NCBI GenBank assembly: GCA_014762495.1
Contig: JABURT010000204.1
Coordinates: 1-33,176, forward strand
Direction: 5' to 3'
Length of the DNA: 33,176 bases
From: Gammaproteobacteria bacterium
GTDB lineage: Bacteria > Pseudomonadota > Gammaproteobacteria > Thiohalospirales > Thiohalospiraceae
Below the pieces are notes generated by a model that was given only the letters and a program-made list of their open reading frames with translations, was not told the origin of the DNA and did no database searches. Positions 1-8,243 of the stretch are shown piece by piece. Position numbers and translations under genes: made by a program. The first letter of the stretch is position 1; each line of letters begins with the position of its first letter.

Positions 1-47
1 GTCTCCACTCCTCGTGGTACCTCTGCGACGGTGCAGGGTCCCTGGTT
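1..47. other. short flank downstream of hinT
   Basis: This 47-base edge follows the hinT stop codon on the minus strand. Read on the minus strand it holds purine-rich GAGG-type stretches near the window edge, which could be the ribosome binding region of a further minus-strand gene. In many gammaproteobacteria the next gene after hisE-hinT is tatA, but none of it is visible here, so this is inference. Confidence 0.25.
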
Positions 48-386
48 TCAATTAAAGCCGGGCAGATTGTCTCCGCCCATCAGATGTAGGTGCAGGTGGA
101 AGACCTCCTGGCCTCCGCCTTCGCCGGTATTGATGATGGTGCGAAATCCCTGCTCCAGGCCCTGTTCCCGTGCCAGCCGGGGCAGCAGCCGCATCATGTG
201 GCTGGTCAGGACATCGTGTTCAACACTCAGCTCGTTGAGACTCGCGATATGTTGGCGCGGGATCATCAACAAATGGACCTCGGCCTTGGGCGCGATGTCC
301 TTGAAGACCACCACCTGGTCGTCTTCGTAAACCTTGTCGGCGGGGATCTCACCGGCGGCGATCTTGCAGAACAGGCAGTCACTCAT
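48..386 (-). CDS. hinT: HIT family purine nucleoside phosphoramidase (HinT-like)
   Basis: The 112-residue protein is a complete small HIT-domain protein, the usual length for HinT. The N-terminus has CLFCKIAAGEIPA and the C-terminal part carries the histidine triad HLHLHLMGG (H-x-H-x-H), whose central histidine is the nucleophile in the family. Members hydrolyse AMP-linked phosphoramidates such as adenosine phosphoramidate and aminoacyl adenylates in the cytoplasm. It starts 11 bases after the hisE stop and is the last gene of the histidine transcription unit in this window, a common gammaproteobacterial arrangement. The family is certain; the in vivo substrate is not shown by sequence. Confidence 0.93.
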   Translation of the reverse strand: MSDCLFCKIAAGEIPADKVYEDDQVVVFKDIAPKAEVHLLMIPRQHIASLNELSVEHDVLTSHMMRLLPRLAREQGLEQGFRTIINTGEGGGQEVFHLHLHLMGGDNLPGFN

Positions 387-397
387 ATTATTATGCT

Positions 398-718
398 CTA
401 CTTATCCCGGTTGGCCTTTTCTTCCAGGCCGGAGAGGCCGAAGCGTCGTTCCAGCTCCGCCAGTACCTGCTCAGGCCCCAGGCCCTGCTGCGCCAGCAGG
501 ACCAGGCTATGAAACCACAGATCGGCGGTCTCATAAATGATCTTGTCGGCCTCGCCGTCCTTGGCCGCCATGACCGTCTCGGTGGCCTCCTCGCCGATCT
601 TCTTCAGGATCGCGTCGAGTCCCTTGCTGTATAGCCTGGCCACGTAGGAGCTGTCGGGGTCGGCGCCCTTGCGCGACTCCAGTACCTCGGCCAGCTGTTT
701 TAATACGTCATCGCTCAT
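398..718 (-). CDS. hisE: phosphoribosyl-ATP pyrophosphatase
   Basis: HisE hydrolyses phosphoribosyl-ATP to phosphoribosyl-AMP and pyrophosphate, the second step of histidine synthesis. The 106-residue product is all-helical MazG-like, with the motif [15 protein letters not shown] followed by [13 protein letters not shown], whose acidic residues bind magnesium in this family. A longer open frame extends upstream to 769, but the start at 718 is preferred: it begins with the typical [12 protein letters not shown], and its ATG overlaps the hisI TGA in an ATGA junction, which implies translational coupling. HisE and HisI are separate proteins here, unlike the fused HisIE of enterobacteria. Confidence 0.95.
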   Translation of the reverse strand: MSDDVLKQLAEVLESRKGADPDSSYVARLYSKGLDAILKKIGEEATETVMAAKDGEADKIIYETADLWFHSLVLLAQQGLGPEQVLAELERRFGLSGLEEKANRDK

Positions 719-1101
719 TTGTTGTATATCGCCCTGGGGTCCTTGAGCACCGGATCGACGCTGACCCACTTGCCGTTCTCGAAGCGCTGGAAGAAACAGC
801 TCTCACGTCCGGTATGACAGGCGATACCGCCGGTCTGTTCAATCTTTAACAGGATCACGTCGTTGTCGCAGTCCAGACGGATCTCCCTGATCTTTTGCGT
901 GTGGCCGGACTCCTCGCCCTTGTGCCACAGCTTGCCGCGCGAACGCGACCAGTATACCGCTTCGCCCAGCTCGGCGGTTTTTTGCAGGGCCTCGCGGTTC
1001 ATCCAGGCGAACATCAGGTTACGGCCCGACTCGGCATCCTGGGCGATGACCGGCACCAGCCCGTCCTCGGTCCACTTCACTTCGTCCAGCCAGTCGCTCA
1101 T
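715..1101 (-). CDS. hisI: phosphoribosyl-AMP cyclohydrolase
   Basis: HisI opens the adenine ring of phosphoribosyl-AMP, the third step of histidine synthesis. The 128-residue length fits the stand-alone enzyme. The metal-site motif DCDND lies at residues 77-81, followed by the zinc cysteine region [14 protein letters not shown] with C95, H96 and C102. Its start overlaps the last base of the hisF stop (TAATG), and its stop overlaps the hisE start by four bases, so hisF, hisI and hisE form a translationally coupled string. No truncation or odd residue is seen. Confidence 0.96.
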   Translation of the reverse strand: MSDWLDEVKWTEDGLVPVIAQDAESGRNLMFAWMNREALQKTAELGEAVYWSRSRGKLWHKGEESGHTQKIREIRLDCDNDVILLKIEQTGGIACHTGRESCFFQRFENGKWVSVDPVLKDPRAIYNK

Positions 1102-1862
1102 TAGAGTCTGACCTCGAGCCCGGCCTGGCGCATGCGCAGCTTGGCCTCGCTCACGCTGTACTCGCCGAAGTGGAAGATGGAGGCGGCCAGCACGGCGTCG
1201 GCGTGGCCTTCCTTGATGCCGTCCACCAGATGGTCGAGATTGCCGACGCCGCCGGAGGCGATCACCGGTACGGTAACCGCGTCGCAGACCGCCTGGTTGA
1301 GGGCGTTATCGAAACCGTTCTTGGTGCCGTCACGGTCCATGGAGGTGAGCAGGATCTCGCCGGCGCCGTATGCCACCATCTTTTGCGCCCACTCGACCGC
1401 ATCGAGCCCGGTGGGCTTGCGCCCGCCGTGGGTGAAGATCTCCCACTTGTTGTCGCCCACCTGTTTGGCGTCGATGGCGACCACGATGCACTGTGAGCCG
1501 AATTTCTCAGCCGCTTCGCGCACGAACTCGGGATTGTGCACGGCGGCGGTATTGATGGCGACCTTGTCGGCACCGGCGTTGAGCATGCGGCGGATGTCCT
1601 CCACCGTGCGGATGCCGCCGCCCACGGTGAGCGGGATGAAGACCTGGCCGGCCACCTCTTCGACCACGTGGACCATGGTCTCGCGGTCATCCGAGGAGGC
1701 GGTGATGTCGAGGAAGGTGATCTCGTCGGCACCCTGTTCATCGTAGCGGCGCGCTACTTCCACCGGGTCGCCGGCGTCGCGGATGTCGACGAACTGCACA
1801 CCCTTGACCACGCGACCGTTGTCGACATCGAGACAGGGGATTATTCGTTTTGCTAATGTCAT
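1101..1862 (-). CDS. hisF: imidazole glycerol phosphate synthase, cyclase subunit
   Basis: HisF is the (beta/alpha)8-barrel cyclase that uses ammonia from HisH to make imidazole glycerol phosphate and AICAR from PRFAR. The 253-residue protein begins [21 protein letters not shown]. The two catalytic aspartates are D12 (in CLDV) and D131 (in VVAIDAK), and both phosphate-binding glycine loops are present (LTVGGGIR and PVIASGGVG). It lies 33 bases after hisA and overlaps hisI by one base. Its glutaminase partner HisH is encoded two genes upstream in the same operon. Confidence 0.97.
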   Translation of the reverse strand: MTLAKRIIPCLDVDNGRVVKGVQFVDIRDAGDPVEVARRYDEQGADEITFLDITASSDDRETMVHVVEEVAGQVFIPLTVGGGIRTVEDIRRMLNAGADKVAINTAAVHNPEFVREAAEKFGSQCIVVAIDAKQVGDNKWEIFTHGGRKPTGLDAVEWAQKMVAYGAGEILLTSMDRDGTKNGFDNALNQAVCDAVTVPVIASGGVGNLDHLVDGIKEGHADAVLAASIFHFGEYSVSEAKLRMRQAGLEVRL

Positions 1863-1895
1863 TTGCCGTCTCTGCCTGGTTTGGCCAGTGTCATG

Positions 1896-2639
1896 CTACT
1901 TGTCTCCGCACAGCTCGTCGGCCAGCTTCTGGCCCTCGGCGAAATCGAGCGTGCCTTCGTAGATGGCGCGGCCGGTAATGGCGCCCATGATGCCTTCTTC
2001 CTCTACTTCACACAGCTTGCGGATGTCGTCGAGGTTGGTGATGCCGCCGGAGGCGATTACCGGGATGGTGATGGACTGGGCCAGCTTGACGGTGGACTCC
2101 AGCGAGACGCCGCTCATCATGCCGTCGCGGCTGATGTCGGTGTAGATGATCGCCTCGACGCCATCCTCTTCGAACTTCTGTGCCAGGTCGACCACGTCGT
2201 GGTTGGAGAGCTTGGACCAGCCATCGATGGCCACCTTGCCGTCCTTGGCGTCGAGTCCGACGATGATATGGCTGGGGAACTCGGTGCAGAGATCATTAAT
2301 AAAGTGCGGCGCGCTGACCGCCTTGGTGCCGATGATGACGTATTGCACCCCGGCGTTCAGATAGGTCTCCACCGTCTCTTCGTCGCGGATACCGCCGCCG
2401 ATCTGGATCGGCAGGTCGGGGTAGGCATCGGCGATGGCCCTGACCACGCCGGCATTCTTCGGTTGTCCAGCGAAGGCACCGTCGAGGTCGACGATGTGCA
2501 GGCGGCGCGCACCGGCCTCCACCCACTGGCCGGCCATCTGTACCGGGTCCTCGGAATAGATGGTGGCATCCTCCATACGCCCCTGTTTCAGACGTACGCA
2601 TTTACCTTCTTTCAGATCGATGGCGGGAATCAGCAGCAT
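1896..2639 (-). CDS. hisA: ProFAR isomerase (phosphoribosylformimino-5-aminoimidazole carboxamide ribotide isomerase)
   Basis: HisA carries out the Amadori isomerisation of ProFAR to PRFAR, the fourth step of the pathway. The 247-residue protein is a half-barrel duplication like HisF. The catalytic aspartates are D8 in PAIDLK and D130 in VGLDAKDG, and the phosphate loops are QIGGGIRD and PVIASGGI. The segment [12 protein letters not shown] is typical of HisA. It starts 12 bases after hisH stops. Length and motifs are complete. Confidence 0.97.
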   Translation of the reverse strand: MLLIPAIDLKEGKCVRLKQGRMEDATIYSEDPVQMAGQWVEAGARRLHIVDLDGAFAGQPKNAGVVRAIADAYPDLPIQIGGGIRDEETVETYLNAGVQYVIIGTKAVSAPHFINDLCTEFPSHIIVGLDAKDGKVAIDGWSKLSNHDVVDLAQKFEEDGVEAIIYTDISRDGMMSGVSLESTVKLAQSITIPVIASGGITNLDDIRKLCEVEEEGIMGAITGRAIYEGTLDFAEGQKLADELCGDK

Positions 2640-2651
2640 GGTGATGTCCTG

Positions 2652-3305
2652 TTATTTACTCTGTCCGTCCCAGTTGAGGAAGTTGGCGTACAGTTGCAGC
2701 CCGGTGCTCTGACTCTTCTCCGGATGGAACTGCACGGCAAAAACATTATCCTGCGTCACCGCCGCGGTAAAGGCGTGCGGGTAGGTACTGAAACCGGCGA
2801 TGATCTCGGGATCGGCCGGTTCGGCATAATAACTGTGCACGAAATAGAAGTGTGCACCGTCCTCGATATCTGTCCACATGGGATGGTCTTCCATTGCCTG
2901 GTGGACGCGGTTCCAACCCATGTGCGGCACCTTGAGTCGCTCGCCCGTGCCGGGGTCGGTCATGTCGGTGGCAAAGGCCAGCACCTTGCCGGGAAATAAT
3001 CCCAGGCACTCAACGCCGTGGTTCTCTTCGCTGAAGTCGAACATGGCCTGCATGCCGACGCAAACACCCAGCAGGGGTTTGCTTGCGGCAGTCTCCTTGA
3101 TCACATCCACCAGTTCGAGGCGCTGTAATTCGCCCATGCAATCGCGCATGGCGCCGACGCCGGGCAGCACCGCACGATCGGCGGCACGGATCTCGCCGCT
3201 ATCGGAGGTAACCACCACACGTGTGCCTTCGGCAACCTTCTCCAGTGCCTTGGCAACGGAGTGGAGATTGCCCATGCCGTAGTCGATGACTGCAACGGTT
3301 TTCAT
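2652..3305 (-). CDS. hisH: imidazole glycerol phosphate synthase, glutamine amidotransferase subunit
   Basis: HisH is the class I glutaminase that supplies ammonia to HisF. The 217-residue protein shows the oxyanion-strand region LPGVGAM, the nucleophile C82 in LLGVCVGMQ, and the H194/E196 pair in AVQFHPEKSQ, so the catalytic triad is intact. It lies between hisB (30 bases upstream) and hisA (12 bases downstream), in the same order as in most gammaproteobacteria. Confidence 0.97.
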   Translation of the reverse strand: MKTVAVIDYGMGNLHSVAKALEKVAEGTRVVVTSDSGEIRAADRAVLPGVGAMRDCMGELQRLELVDVIKETAASKPLLGVCVGMQAMFDFSEENHGVECLGLFPGKVLAFATDMTDPGTGERLKVPHMGWNRVHQAMEDHPMWTDIEDGAHFYFVHSYYAEPADPEIIAGFSTYPHAFTAAVTQDNVFAVQFHPEKSQSTGLQLYANFLNWDGQSK

Positions 3306-3335
3306 ACTAAGCCTTGGGGTTCAACTCGATTCGGA

Positions 3336-3929
3336 TTACAGGCTGCCCTTGGTCGACGGCATCTGACCCTGCATACGCGGGTCCATCTCCAGCGCCATGC
3401 GCAGGGCGCGACCAAAGGCCTTGAAGATGGTCTCGGCGACATGGTGTGCGTTATTGCCGCGAATGCCATCAATGTGCAGGGTGACCTGGGCGTGGTTGAC
3501 GAAGCCCTGGAAAAATTCACCAAACAGGTCGACGTCGAACTGGCCGATGTGGGAACGCTTGAAGTCGGCGTGCAACTGCAGACCGGGGCGACCGGAAAAG
3601 TCGATCACCACGCGCGAAAGGGCCTCGTCCAGCGGCACATAGGCGTGACCGTAACGACGGATCCCCTTTTTGTCGCCCACGGCCCTGGCCATGGCCTGAC
3701 CGAGGGTGATACCGATGTCTTCCACCGTGTGGTGGTCGTCGATGTGGGTATCGCCCTTGGCGCTAATGTTCAGATCGATGAGACCGTGACGCGCCACCTG
3801 GTCCAGCATGTGCTCGAGAAAAGGCACGCCGGTCTTGAAGCTGGATTTTCCCTCTCCGTCCAGATTCATCTCAACCTGGATCTGCGTCTCGAGGGTGTCG
3901 CGTGTGACGTTGGCCTTACGGTCAGCCAT
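3336..3929 (-). CDS. hisB: imidazoleglycerol-phosphate dehydratase (monofunctional)
   Basis: HisB dehydrates imidazole glycerol phosphate to imidazole acetol phosphate using two manganese ions. The 197-residue protein contains only the dehydratase domain, and the N-terminal histidinol-phosphatase domain of enterobacterial HisB is absent. Metal-binding motifs are [21 protein letters not shown] and NNAHHVAE. The start at 3929 has GGAG six bases upstream. It is the first gene of the minus-strand his cluster. hisG, hisD and hisC are not in this window and must lie elsewhere. The divergent neighbour is the FNR gene. Confidence 0.97.
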   Translation of the reverse strand: MADRKANVTRDTLETQIQVEMNLDGEGKSSFKTGVPFLEHMLDQVARHGLIDLNISAKGDTHIDDHHTVEDIGITLGQAMARAVGDKKGIRRYGHAYVPLDEALSRVVIDFSGRPGLQLHADFKRSHIGQFDVDLFGEFFQGFVNHAQVTLHIDGIRGNNAHHVAETIFKAFGRALRMALEMDPRMQGQMPSTKGSL

Positions 3930-4105
3930 TGGGGTCTCCGGATTCTGTTCTGCGCATAGGATACCTTATATGGGTGCGAGGGGAGAACAATTCTTGTGGA
4001 TTCTTCCTCACTGTAAGCGCTGCAAGAGGCTCGAATTCCATCGATCGTTGGGATACACTCGATTCAAAATCTTCAAACCATGGCATTTTTCCAGGAATGA
4101 CCTGT
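3930..4105. other. hisB-fnr divergent intergenic region
   Basis: This 176-base gap must hold the promoters of the leftward his operon and of the rightward fnr gene. I see AT-rich hexamers that could serve as -10 elements (for example a minus-strand TATAAG near 3970), but none has a convincing -35 at the right spacing. I found no FNR box or histidine leader peptide in it. Confidence 0.4.
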
Positions 4106-4861
4106 ATGAGCGATAAGGTCGTTGAACTCTCCAAGATCAAGGTGGCCTGCAAGGATTGCAGCCTGTTTCAGCTATGCCTGCCCATGGGGTTGGAGAGTGA
4201 TGATCTGGAGAAGCTCGACGTCATCATCAAGCGCAGACGCCCGGTCAAGCGCGGCGAGGATCTGTTTCGCGTCGGTGATGGCTTTCGCTCCATATACGCC
4301 GTGCGTAGCGGCTCCATCAAGACCTTCTCACCGACCCAGGACGGTCAGGAACAGGTGACCGGCTTTCACCTGACCGGTGAATTGCTGGGCCTGGATGCCA
4401 TCAGCAACAATTATCACCCCTGTACCGCGACCGCACTGGAGACCACCAGCGTGTGTGAGATCCCGTTTGAGCGTCTTGAGGAACTGGGGCATCAAATACC
4501 GAGTCTGCAACGCCAGTTGTTCCGGGTCATGAGCCGCGAGATTTTCACCGAAGAGAATCACACCCTGTTGCTGGGCAAGCGCAACGCGGAAGAGCGCCTG
4601 GCGGCCTTTTTGCTCAGCGTTTCCAATCGTTTCAAATCGCGCGGCTTTTCACCCAATGAGTACAATCTCAGTATGTCGCGTAACGATATCGGCAATTACC
4701 TTGGTCTGGCGGTTGAGACCGTCAGCCGTATGTTTACCCGTTTCCAGGAAAGTGGCTTGCTTACGGTCGAACGCAAACACGTGGTAATACACGACCTGGA
4801 TCGCCTGCATGATATGGCAGGCAGCTCCCGCAGCAGTGGAAATACCCGCTCCTCCGGCTGA
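4106..4861 (+). CDS. fnr: FNR-type oxygen-responsive transcription regulator
   Basis: This 251-residue CRP/FNR protein carries the four cysteines expected to hold a [4Fe-4S] cluster: C15, C18 and C24 near the N-terminus and C117 in the effector domain. A cAMP-binding-like beta roll is followed by a dimer helix and a winged helix. The recognition helix contains VETVSR (E204, S207, R208), matching the E. coli FNR residues that read TTGAT half sites. The frame stays open upstream to 3929, but the start at 4106 is chosen because AGGA lies nine bases before it and the ATG at 4097 is too close to that site. It is divergent from hisB and precedes the cbb3 oxidase operon, whose upstream region has two perfect FNR boxes. 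Confidence 0.95.
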   Translation: MSDKVVELSKIKVACKDCSLFQLCLPMGLESDDLEKLDVIIKRRRPVKRGEDLFRVGDGFRSIYAVRSGSIKTFSPTQDGQEQVTGFHLTGELLGLDAISNNYHPCTATALETTSVCEIPFERLEELGHQIPSLQRQLFRVMSREIFTEENHTLLLGKRNAEERLAAFLLSVSNRFKSRGFSPNEYNLSMSRNDIGNYLGLAVETVSRMFTRFQESGLLTVERKHVVIHDLDRLHDMAGSSRSSGNTRSSG

Positions 4862-4879
4862 CACCCCGTCGGTCCTTTC

Positions 4880-4893
4880 TTGATTTGAATCAA
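4880..4893. promoter_or_regulatory. FNR box 1 (distal) upstream of ccoN
   Basis: The sequence TTGAT-TTGA-ATCAA is a perfect match to the FNR/Anr consensus TTGAT-N4-ATCAA. It begins 18 bases after the fnr stop codon and its centre is about 61 bp upstream of the second box. It is the distal member of a pair between an FNR gene and a cbb3 oxidase operon. Confidence 0.85.
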
Positions 4894-4940
4894 TTCCGTC
4901 TCCACGGTTTTACCGTGACTTGCCTGCGCGATCCCGCATC

Positions 4941-4954
4941 TTGATCTATATCAA
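4941..4954. promoter_or_regulatory. FNR box 2 (proximal) upstream of ccoN
   Basis: TTGAT-CTAT-ATCAA is a second perfect FNR consensus site, centred about 90 bases before the ccoN ATG. If it acts at the classical -41.5 position, transcription would start near 4989. A TATAAG hexamer at 4990-4995 would instead place the start near 5002. The sequence alone does not decide between these. Confidence 0.87.
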
Positions 4955-5037
4955 TGTGAGGGCGATCGAATTCTTCGACATTAGACACATATAAGAACTT
5001 CGCCTTATTCGTATTTAACTCAGGACAAGGGGGATCC

Positions 5038-6453
5038 ATGTCTACGCAGAGCGCATACAACTATAAGGTCGTGCGCCAGTTCACCATCATGACCGTGATC
5101 TGGGGGATCGTGGGCATGCTGGTCGGGGTGATCATCGCCGCGCAGCTGGTCTGGCCATCATTAAACTTTGATATTCCATGGCTGACCTATAGCCGCCTCC
5201 GTCCACTGCACACCAACGCGGTCATCTTTGCCTTCGGTGGCTCGGCCTTGTTCGCCACCTCCTATTATGTGGTGCAACGGACCTGTCAGACGCGCCTGTT
5301 TGGAGGCGGTCTCGCGGCCTTCACCTTCTGGGGCTGGCAGTTGATCATCGTGCTCGCGGCCATCACCCTGCCCCTGGGTTATACCTCTGGGAAGGAGTAC
5401 GCCGAACTGGAATGGCCCATCGATATCCTCATTGCCGTGGTCTGGGTGGCCTACGCCGTGGTCTTCTTCGGTACTATCGTGATGCGCAAGACGCCGCATA
5501 TCTATGTCGCCAACTGGTTCTACGGTGCCTTCATCCTCACCGTGGCGGTGTTGCACATCGTCAACTCGGCGGCACTTCCTGTCGGCATGCTCAAGTCCTA
5601 TTCGGCCTATCCCGGTACCATGGATGCCATGGTGCAGTGGTGGTACGGCCATAACGCGGTCGGTTTTTTCCTCACCGCCGGCTTCCTCGGCATCATGTAT
5701 TACTTTGTGCCCAAGCAGGCGGGGCGCCCGGTCTACTCCTACCGACTCTCGGTGGTGCACTTCTGGGCCCTGATCTCTGTCTATATGTGGGCCGGTCCTC
5801 ACCACCTGCAGTACACCGCCTTGCCGGACTGGGCCCAGTCACTGGGCATGATCTTCTCGCTGATCCTGCTGGCACCCTCATGGGGCGGTATGATCAACGG
5901 CATCATGACCCTCTCCGGCGCCTGGCATAAGCTGCGCACCGACCCCATTCTCAAGTTCCTCATCGTCTCACTCTCCTTCTACGGTATGTCCACCTTCGAA
6001 GGCCCGATGATGTCGATTAAGACCGTCAACGCCCTGTCGCATTACACCGACTGGACCATTGGCCATGTGCACGGCGGTGCGCTGGGCTGGGTGGCGATGG
6101 TGACCATCGGCGCGGTCTACGCCCTGTTGCCCAAGCTGTTCGGGCGTGACGAGATGCACTCGGTCAAGCTCATCGACACCCACTTCTGGATTGCCACCAT
6201 CGGCGTGGTGCTCTACATCGCCTCCATGTGGATCGCAGGTGTCATGCAGGGTCTGATGTGGCGTGCCGTGAACGACGACGGCACCCTGACCTACAGCTTT
6301 GTCGAGTCCCTGGAAGAGATGTACCCCTATCTCACCGTACGACTCCTCGGCGGCCTGCTGTTCTTCATCGGCATGCTGTTAATGGCCTACAACGTCTGGA
6401 AGACCATCGCCGCCGGCAAGGCCGTCGACGACACGGTCCCGGCCAGTGCTTAA
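5038..6453 (+). CDS. ccoN: cbb3-type cytochrome c oxidase subunit I
   Basis: CcoN is the catalytic haem-copper subunit of the high-affinity C-type oxidase in the inner membrane. The 471-residue protein has about twelve membrane segments. Expected ligands are present: H58 (haem b), H205, H255 and H256 (CuB), Y249 placed for the His-Tyr crosslink, and H343 and H345 for haem b3 and haem b in GHVHGG. A strong GGGGGA ribosome binding site lies just before the ATG. It is the first gene of ccoNOQP and follows two FNR boxes, as expected for induction at low oxygen. Length is close to characterised CcoN proteins. Confidence 0.97.
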   Translation: MSTQSAYNYKVVRQFTIMTVIWGIVGMLVGVIIAAQLVWPSLNFDIPWLTYSRLRPLHTNAVIFAFGGSALFATSYYVVQRTCQTRLFGGGLAAFTFWGWQLIIVLAAITLPLGYTSGKEYAELEWPIDILIAVVWVAYAVVFFGTIVMRKTPHIYVANWFYGAFILTVAVLHIVNSAALPVGMLKSYSAYPGTMDAMVQWWYGHNAVGFFLTAGFLGIMYYFVPKQAGRPVYSYRLSVVHFWALISVYMWAGPHHLQYTALPDWAQSLGMIFSLILLAPSWGGMINGIMTLSGAWHKLRTDPILKFLIVSLSFYGMSTFEGPMMSIKTVNALSHYTDWTIGHVHGGALGWVAMVTIGAVYALLPKLFGRDEMHSVKLIDTHFWIATIGVVLYIASMWIAGVMQGLMWRAVNDDGTLTYSFVESLEEMYPYLTVRLLGGLLFFIGMLLMAYNVWKTIAAGKAVDDTVPASA

Positions 6454-6468
6454 GGGAGGGACAGAATA

Positions 6469-7077
6469 ATGAGTCATGAAGTAGTAGAAAAAAATATCGG
6501 CCTGATGGCCATCTTTATCGTGCTGGTCATCAGTGTGGGGGGGCTGGTTGAGATCGTGCCCCTGTTCTTCCTAAAGAGCACCACCGAACCGGTAGACGGC
6601 CTCAAGCCCTATACCGCGCTGCAACTGGAAGGTCGCGATATCTACATTCGCGAAGGCTGCTATACCTGTCACTCACAGATGATTCGCCCGTTTCGGGCCG
6701 AAACCGAGCGCTATGGACACTATTCGGTGGCGGGTGAGTTCGTCTACGACCATCCCTTCCAGTGGGGCTCCAAGCGCACCGGTCCCGACCTGGCCCGCGT
6801 TGGCGGTCGTTACTCCGACGAGTGGCACCGGGTGCATCTCATCAATCCGCGCGACGTGGTACCCGAGTCCAATATGCCGGGCTTTCCCTGGCTGGCGGAG
6901 AACCTGATCGATCACGACGATACTCCCGACAAGCTCAAGGCGATGCGCACGCTGGGTGTGCCCTATAGCGATGCCGATATCAACGGCGCCGCCGACGCAG
7001 TCAAGGGCAAGACCGAGATGGACGCCATCGTCGCCTACCTGCAGGTGCTGGGCAACAGCATCAAGACTAGGAGGTGA
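6469..7077 (+). CDS. ccoO: cbb3-type cytochrome c oxidase subunit II (monohaem)
   Basis: CcoO is a membrane-anchored c-type cytochrome that passes electrons to CcoN. The 202-residue protein has one N-terminal membrane helix (about residues 11-35) and a single haem c motif, CYTCH at 64-68, with M136 in ESNMPGF as the likely axial ligand. It lies 15 bases after ccoN and directly before ccoQ. No anomaly is seen. Confidence 0.97.
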   Translation: MSHEVVEKNIGLMAIFIVLVISVGGLVEIVPLFFLKSTTEPVDGLKPYTALQLEGRDIYIREGCYTCHSQMIRPFRAETERYGHYSVAGEFVYDHPFQWGSKRTGPDLARVGGRYSDEWHRVHLINPRDVVPESNMPGFPWLAENLIDHDDTPDKLKAMRTLGVPYSDADINGAADAVKGKTEMDAIVAYLQVLGNSIKTRR

Positions 7078-7080
7078 GAC

Positions 7081-7257
7081 ATGGATATTCACGACGTACA
7101 AGGGATCTTTACCGGCGTGCTGATGATTGTCTTTCTCGGCATTGTCTGGTGGGCCTATAGCAAGAAGACACAAAAACGATTTAATGAGGCGGCCAATCTC
7201 CCGTTTGCCGATGAGGCCAATGACCGCCAGACACGAGAAAAGGAGGCGGACAAATGA
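7081..7257 (+). CDS. ccoQ: cbb3-type cytochrome c oxidase subunit CcoQ
   Basis: This 58-residue open frame begins MDIHDVQGIFTGVLMIVF and has one membrane helix (about residues 9-25) ending in WWAYSKKTQKRF, then a charged tail. This is the pattern of CcoQ/FixQ, a small subunit that stabilises the oxidase. It starts three bases after the ccoO stop, with AGGAGGT overlapping the end of ccoO as ribosome binding site. Its TGA overlaps the ccoP ATG (ATGA), so CcoP is probably translationally coupled. Confidence 0.93.
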   Translation: MDIHDVQGIFTGVLMIVFLGIVWWAYSKKTQKRFNEAANLPFADEANDRQTREKEADK

Positions 7258-8138
7258 GTGGTTTCTGGCATTGGTACGTAGTACTGCTCACGCTGCTTAA
7301 TATCTTCGGTTGCTTCTGGCTGGTGCGATGGGCCACCCGGCGGCGCTCCGGCGAGGCCGCCGAGGGCGATGTCACCGGACACAGCTGGGACGGTCTGCAG
7401 GAGTACAACAATCCCCTGCCGCGCTGGTGGCTCTACCTGTTCTATCTCACCATCGTGTTCTCCCTGATCTATATCGTGCTCTACCCGACATTGGGCAACT
7501 GGCAGGGGATCTATGGCTGGAGTTCCACCGGTCAGTATGAGCAGGAGATGGAACGGGCCGAGGCCAAGTACGGCCCCATCTTCGCCGAGCTGGCACAGAA
7601 GGATGTGGCGGCGCTGGCGCAGGATGACGAGGCCACCCAGATCGGTCAGCGCCTGTTCCTTAACTATTGTTCGACCTGCCATGGTTCGGATGCGGGCGGT
7701 GCCACGGGTTTCCCCAACCTGGCCGACAAGCATTGGCTCTACGGCGGCAGCCCCGAGGCCATCAAGACCAGCATCATGAATGGTCGGCGCGGCATCATGC
7801 CGCCCTGGGGCGCCTCGCTGGGTGATCAGGGCGTGGAGGAGACCGCTGCCTATGTCATGAGCCTGAGCGGTCGCGAGGTGGATTCGGCCAAGGCATCTGC
7901 CGGCAAGAAGCACTACCAGATGATGTGCGTGGCCTGTCACGGTGCCAATGGCACCGGTAATCAGGCCCTGGGTGCCCCCGATCTGACCGATAGCAACTGG
8001 CTCTATGGCGGTTCGCCAGGCGCCATCAAGACCTCCATCCGTGATGGCCGCAATGGCGTGATGCCGGCGCACAAGGAGTTCCTTGGCGAAGACAAGGTTC
8101 ACGTCCTCGCCGCCTATGTCTACAGCCTGAGCAATTGA
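7254..8138 (+). CDS. ccoP: cbb3-type cytochrome c oxidase subunit III (dihaem)
   Basis: CcoP is the dihaem cytochrome c subunit that accepts electrons for the oxidase. The 294-residue protein has two predicted membrane helices (about 7-26 and 57-79), then two periplasmic cytochrome c domains with motifs CSTCH (139-143) and CVACH (225-229). Conserved methionines follow in GIMPPWG and GVMPAHK. The two-helix form matches proteobacterial CcoP with an extra N-terminal helix. An intrinsic terminator lies immediately after the gene. Confidence 0.97.
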   Translation: MSGFWHWYVVLLTLLNIFGCFWLVRWATRRRSGEAAEGDVTGHSWDGLQEYNNPLPRWWLYLFYLTIVFSLIYIVLYPTLGNWQGIYGWSSTGQYEQEMERAEAKYGPIFAELAQKDVAALAQDDEATQIGQRLFLNYCSTCHGSDAGGATGFPNLADKHWLYGGSPEAIKTSIMNGRRGIMPPWGASLGDQGVEETAAYVMSLSGREVDSAKASAGKKHYQMMCVACHGANGTGNQALGAPDLTDSNWLYGGSPGAIKTSIRDGRNGVMPAHKEFLGEDKVHVLAAYVYSLSN

Positions 8139-8147
8139 AGCAGCTAG

Positions 8148-8183
8148 CCGGACGCAGCGGTTCGCTGTGTCCGGTTCTTTTTT
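8148..8183 (+). terminator. intrinsic terminator after ccoNOQP
   Basis: An 11-bp stem begins with CCGGAC and GCAGC and closes with GCTGT and GTCCGG (one G-U pair), with a five-base loop. A T-rich tract TTCTTTTTT follows directly. It lies ten bases past the ccoP stop and separates the oxidase structural genes from ccoG. Confidence 0.9.
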
Positions 8184-8243
8184 ACCGATTCCATACCCAA
8201 TCAAGGCCGTTCACGACAATGAGACGAGACAAGAGCGAGAGAC

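Noticed and set aside
1863-2999. 378-residue plus-strand open frame opposite hisA and hisH
   Set aside because: It lies antisense to two complete, motif-confirmed his genes and has no recognisable domain; long antisense frames are expected in GC-rich DNA.
3929-4105. N-terminal extension of fnr reaching into hisB
   Set aside because: The extended frame has no family similarity, and a properly spaced ribosome binding site supports the start at 4106.
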